Under the pieces are notes generated by a model, which saw only the letters and a list, made by a program, of their open reading frames with translations, had not been told where the DNA came from and did not search any database. Below are positions 61,043 to 64,000 of a stretch of DNA of 64,000 bases, piece after piece; position 1 is the stretch's first letter, and each line of letters opens with the position of its first letter. Location: NCBI GenBank assembly GCA_963169105.1, contig OY720636.1, positions 71,288,123 to 71,352,122 on the forward strand, in the 5' to 3' direction. The position numbers and the translations under genes are program-made. This DNA comes from Ceriagrion tenellum (lineage: Eukaryota; Arthropoda; Insecta; Odonata; Coenagrionidae).

Positions 61043-61330
61043 AGATCGATGAAGTATACAACAGAGTAGAAGAGGAGAGGGGGGCCACATGGAACGCCAT
61101 AGAAAAAAGAACAAGGTGGATCGGACACACTCTGATACACAATGGATTTGTGATGAACATGATTGAAGGCAAAATAGAGGGATAAGTCCCCAGAGGAAGA
61201 CGCAGGAATAAGTTCATGGACCAAATAAAGAGGAAAGTACATAGGAAGAAAGTACATACCAGGAGGTAAGGGCACTAGTATTAGATAGAGAAGGGTGGAG
61301 GGCTGCAGTCAACCGATCTTAGGATTGAAC
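61043..61330 (+). mobile_element. Non-LTR retrotransposon 3' tail (end of RT ORF)
   Basis: The + strand codes a sequence typical of the C-terminal end of insect non-LTR reverse transcriptases: RTRWIGHTL.HNGFVMNMI, GKIEG, then PRGRRRNKFMDQIK, and DREGWRAAVNRS before the stop at about 61320. It is broken by a TAA after GKIEG (61183) and by a frame change near 61240, where AGGAA(G)AAAGTACATA is present twice. A run of GATGATG follows the stop. Only the tail remains, as expected for a 5'-truncated insertion. Confidence 0.65.
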
Positions 61331-61574
61331 GACCAATGATGATGGTGCAAGATTGTGATAGGTTGATTGATGGTAGGTACATAGATTATAATCTTTGGTA
61401 CATAGCCATTAGGAAAATAATAGGTATCATCTTCCCTAATACCTCGCCGGCGATTATAACGAAGTGGTATGAATCGTTTACGAAGGTCTCTCCTCCTCCT
61501 CTCGTACTGATGTTTCATCAGTAACGAAGGACTTACCTAAGGATTTTACTTTGAGCTAATGCACATATTCATGA

Positions 61575-61800
61575 GATCTGGCTTCCCACACCGCAGGACC
61601 AGGTTCAAGTTCCGGCGAAGACGAAAAGTTTCAGAAATGGATGTGATGTTTTCAGGTCCCCAATTGGCTGCTATGAAAAGGAACAATTGAAGCACAGTAC
61701 TCGGTCCGTGGGATGGGGCGTTACACCACGGTCCTTTAGGGCTCTTCAGTTACAGAGCAGGCTAAAGCCGGATGTTGGGCCTCTCCTTCCTCCCTAATTA
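61575..61800 (+). mobile_element. Second SINE sharing the body of the one at 57.7 kb
   Basis: The body GGATGGGGCGTTACACCACG through GAGCAGGCTAAAGCCGGATG (61710-61775) matches 57893-57958. The head differs and is decayed, keeping a B-box-like GGTTCAAGTTCC at 61602-61613. Spacing between head and body is similar in the two copies. Confidence 0.55.
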
Positions 61801-64000
61801 ACGACTACTGTGCTAATGACTTTCCTCCCGATCTGAGTTCCAATTCGGTATAAGATAGATTTTAATTACATTTTCATGGGCAGGGTAAAAGTCTACACCT
61901 CCCGAATATGTGAGAGTAAAAAGGAAATTGGAGTATTCCCTTTCTCTGGAGCCTTGATCATGTTACCACCATGCAAAAATTCCCTCGATATCGCACCGTG
62001 TGGTTTGCCAATTAACCTTCCTTTCCTTAACAAGTAACTTCATTTCAGTAGATTTTTTTTGGCTTTACGATTATGAGTACTTGCAGCTTACTCCTTGAAT
62101 GTAATATCTACGATATACCCTATCGCCTCAAAAATATTACTTCTGGTGTTGTGTTCCCAAATATTTATGCCCGAGAGCGCCCGCGAGTGGTAGAAAGGTT
62201 TTCCTGGGACAGTCGAGTATTCAACCCTAATGAACTAACATAAATTCCTTAAATTACGCCTAAGATCAACATCGTATTTACAAGACCGAACAGTTACTTG
62301 GGTAAGCGGAACCGAAATAAAATGAAAACGGGACTGGTTTATTGGTGATACGTGTCCGGCCTGTCTCAGCAAACGAATAAAAAAGGCGATAAAACAAAAT
62401 TTTGACAAGTTGGCAAACGACATGTTCTAGAGGAATCGCAGCTGTCTCGCACAACCTTCGCCTAAAAGACTAAGATAAACAGCGTTTAGCGCCTCTTCTC
62501 TCCACCCCAAATCGAACCGTGATCCCGCCTCACCCGTTGGAACCACTTAAAACGTCCCAACTCTGAGACAGGTGCTCATTTCCAGTTTTCAGATGAAAAA
62601 TCCAAGGAAAGGAAACATCACGATGGCCTATAAAATCTTCAGAATGTTCCACTTACGCTGGTGGAGAAAGATATGATTTAAAGCTGAACTTAGAGGTATT
62701 CGATAAACGCAGGATAATCAAGGTCACGCCTTAATGGTCCATGAACCATGACCTTTGATCTGAGATCCTGCCGTGACCTACCCACGGGCTTGATTTCACT
62801 CGGTTAGGGATTTAATGGAGAGGAGAGTCTTCATCATATTCACAAAGTCATCTATGTAAGCCTTTCTCAAATTCATACAAGCAACAATTCATACAAATTC
62901 AACGATTGGAAAACTTTTTGGCTTCCTTCTCTTTTTTTCCCTAAAAATTGTCTTAATTAACCATTGCAATAAACTTAGTATGTTACTTCCATGGATATGT
63001 ATATTTTATCAGAATACAACACCACTTTATTAAGAATATTAATGATGCGACAAAATTTTGATCCAACGTCTAATGCTTCATTATCACCGTTTTCTCTGTT
63101 TTTTCATGATTATTACTGTATGTTTGGCCGATACGGTCAGTCCCATTTGAATGCAAGCAGTGATTAGGACTGCGCCTTCAAAGAGCAAGGGGATATCTAA
63201 TTACAAATGAAATTTATAGTCACAAGAATTGTAGGCAAGTTACCCCAAAGACTATAAACCTGTAAGGGGTTACCAAGAATTTCTTGCAAAGGAACAAAAC
63301 AAAATATTTCAGTTTTAACTGGTACTATTCACAATTTACATAAATATTAACAATTTCCTTTTAAACAAACAATTTCATGGAAATTTGAAAATAGTATTTC
63401 AATATTATCATGTTATAATAGCCACTTTTTAACTTGAGTTAAAATAATATTTAACTTTTTTTTCCATTTTAACTGCCACATGAGTGTTGCGGAAACGCGG
63501 AAGGAAAAAAGGAAAAGGGGATTGTCAGCCGAGGGCGGAAATTATATTAAGGTGCCAATTTTGGGGTACCGTAGCGAAATAGATTATTTAAGAAATCGTC
63601 CAAAGTTTAAACCATAGCAATTTTGATCTTATTGGTGAATTTATGGTGGATTGTCTATTTCGACTGTTATACCGGGTTTTCCAGACTAACCCTAAAGTGA
63701 TTCACGGGAGGTATAGACAATAGGTACGCACTGAGATGTGTTACATTTCGTACATATTTAGAATTCAGGCTGAATTTAAGATTCTTCTGTCTAAAAAGAG
63801 ATTAACATAAAACTATTGACATAAAATATTTCCTTGGAAACGATTAACACATTCGGAGCATGAGTATAACAAAAGTCGCTCTTTGCACATATCCTAATCT
63901 ACATGCAAGCAATGCCTCGAGATTCTCTGAAATTTCGAACAGCAGGGGTTTTTAAGAAATTAGTCGAAAAGGGAATAATGTGGAAGAAGGGAAATTAAAA
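61801..64000. other. Noncoding end of the window
   Basis: No gene or element is supported. A possible inverted B-box-like sequence (GGTTCGATTTGGGG on the - strand near 62515) is isolated. The sequence past 62880 is very AT-rich. Confidence 0.35.

Overview
The window reads as nuclear DNA of an insect (at least an arthropod). Evidence: AT-rich sequence, few genes, long introns with GT..AG borders and AATAAA signals, a fatty-acid elongase with a canonical arthropod-style exon set, a secreted Pro/Gln-rich protein of insect type, and many degenerate mobile elements (pogo-like DNA transposon, hAT-type and TAA-duplicating MITEs, a Penelope-like fragment, a non-LTR tail, tRNA-derived SINEs). No bacterial, viral or organellar gene organisation was seen. 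The order of insect cannot be fixed from sequence alone.

Layout. 1-10 kb holds two related exons (1647-2016 and 6924-7302) with a shared acidic core. The second splices in phase to a terminal exon at 9151-9383, giving a predicted 203-residue tail-anchored protein; a terminal exon for the first was not found. 10.9-22.6 kb is a complete ELOVL-type elongase on the + strand, with seven coding exons whose splice phases all agree (276 aa, C-terminal KKSH). Its 6.7 kb second intron contains a decayed small gene, a fold-back Penelope-like fragment, and two blocks of a CTCCG-rich degenerate repeat, one of which surrounds a truncated copy of elongase exon 5. 24.5-28.05 kb on the - strand is a single large exon coding a secreted Pro/Gln/His-rich protein (about 1157 aa), convergent with the elongase; its 5' noncoding exon(s) lie further right and were not identified.

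28-64 kb has no recognisable host protein-coding gene. It contains inverted SINE heads (28.6 kb), a 243-bp MITE with TAA duplications (34.6 kb), a roughly 3-kb pogo/Tigger-like transposon with a frameshifted DDE transposase and C-terminal PHD finger (37.2-40.2 kb), a SINE head (43.0 kb), a 24-bp perfect hairpin (45.7 kb), shuffled duplicated blocks (46.5-47.3 kb), a CpG-rich block (47.6-48.3 kb) that may be a promoter, a hAT-type MITE with an exact 8-bp duplication (51.0 kb), two SINEs sharing a body with different heads (57.7 and 61.7 kb), and a non-LTR retrotransposon tail (61.1 kb).

The two well-supported host genes have distinct jobs: lipid elongation in the endoplasmic reticulum, and a secreted, probably extracellular-matrix or cuticle-associated protein. 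Nothing in the sequence ties them functionally. The most unusual items are the elongase exon copy embedded in the repeat array, the tail-anchored paralog pair, and the pogo/PHD element with its array of subterminal motifs.
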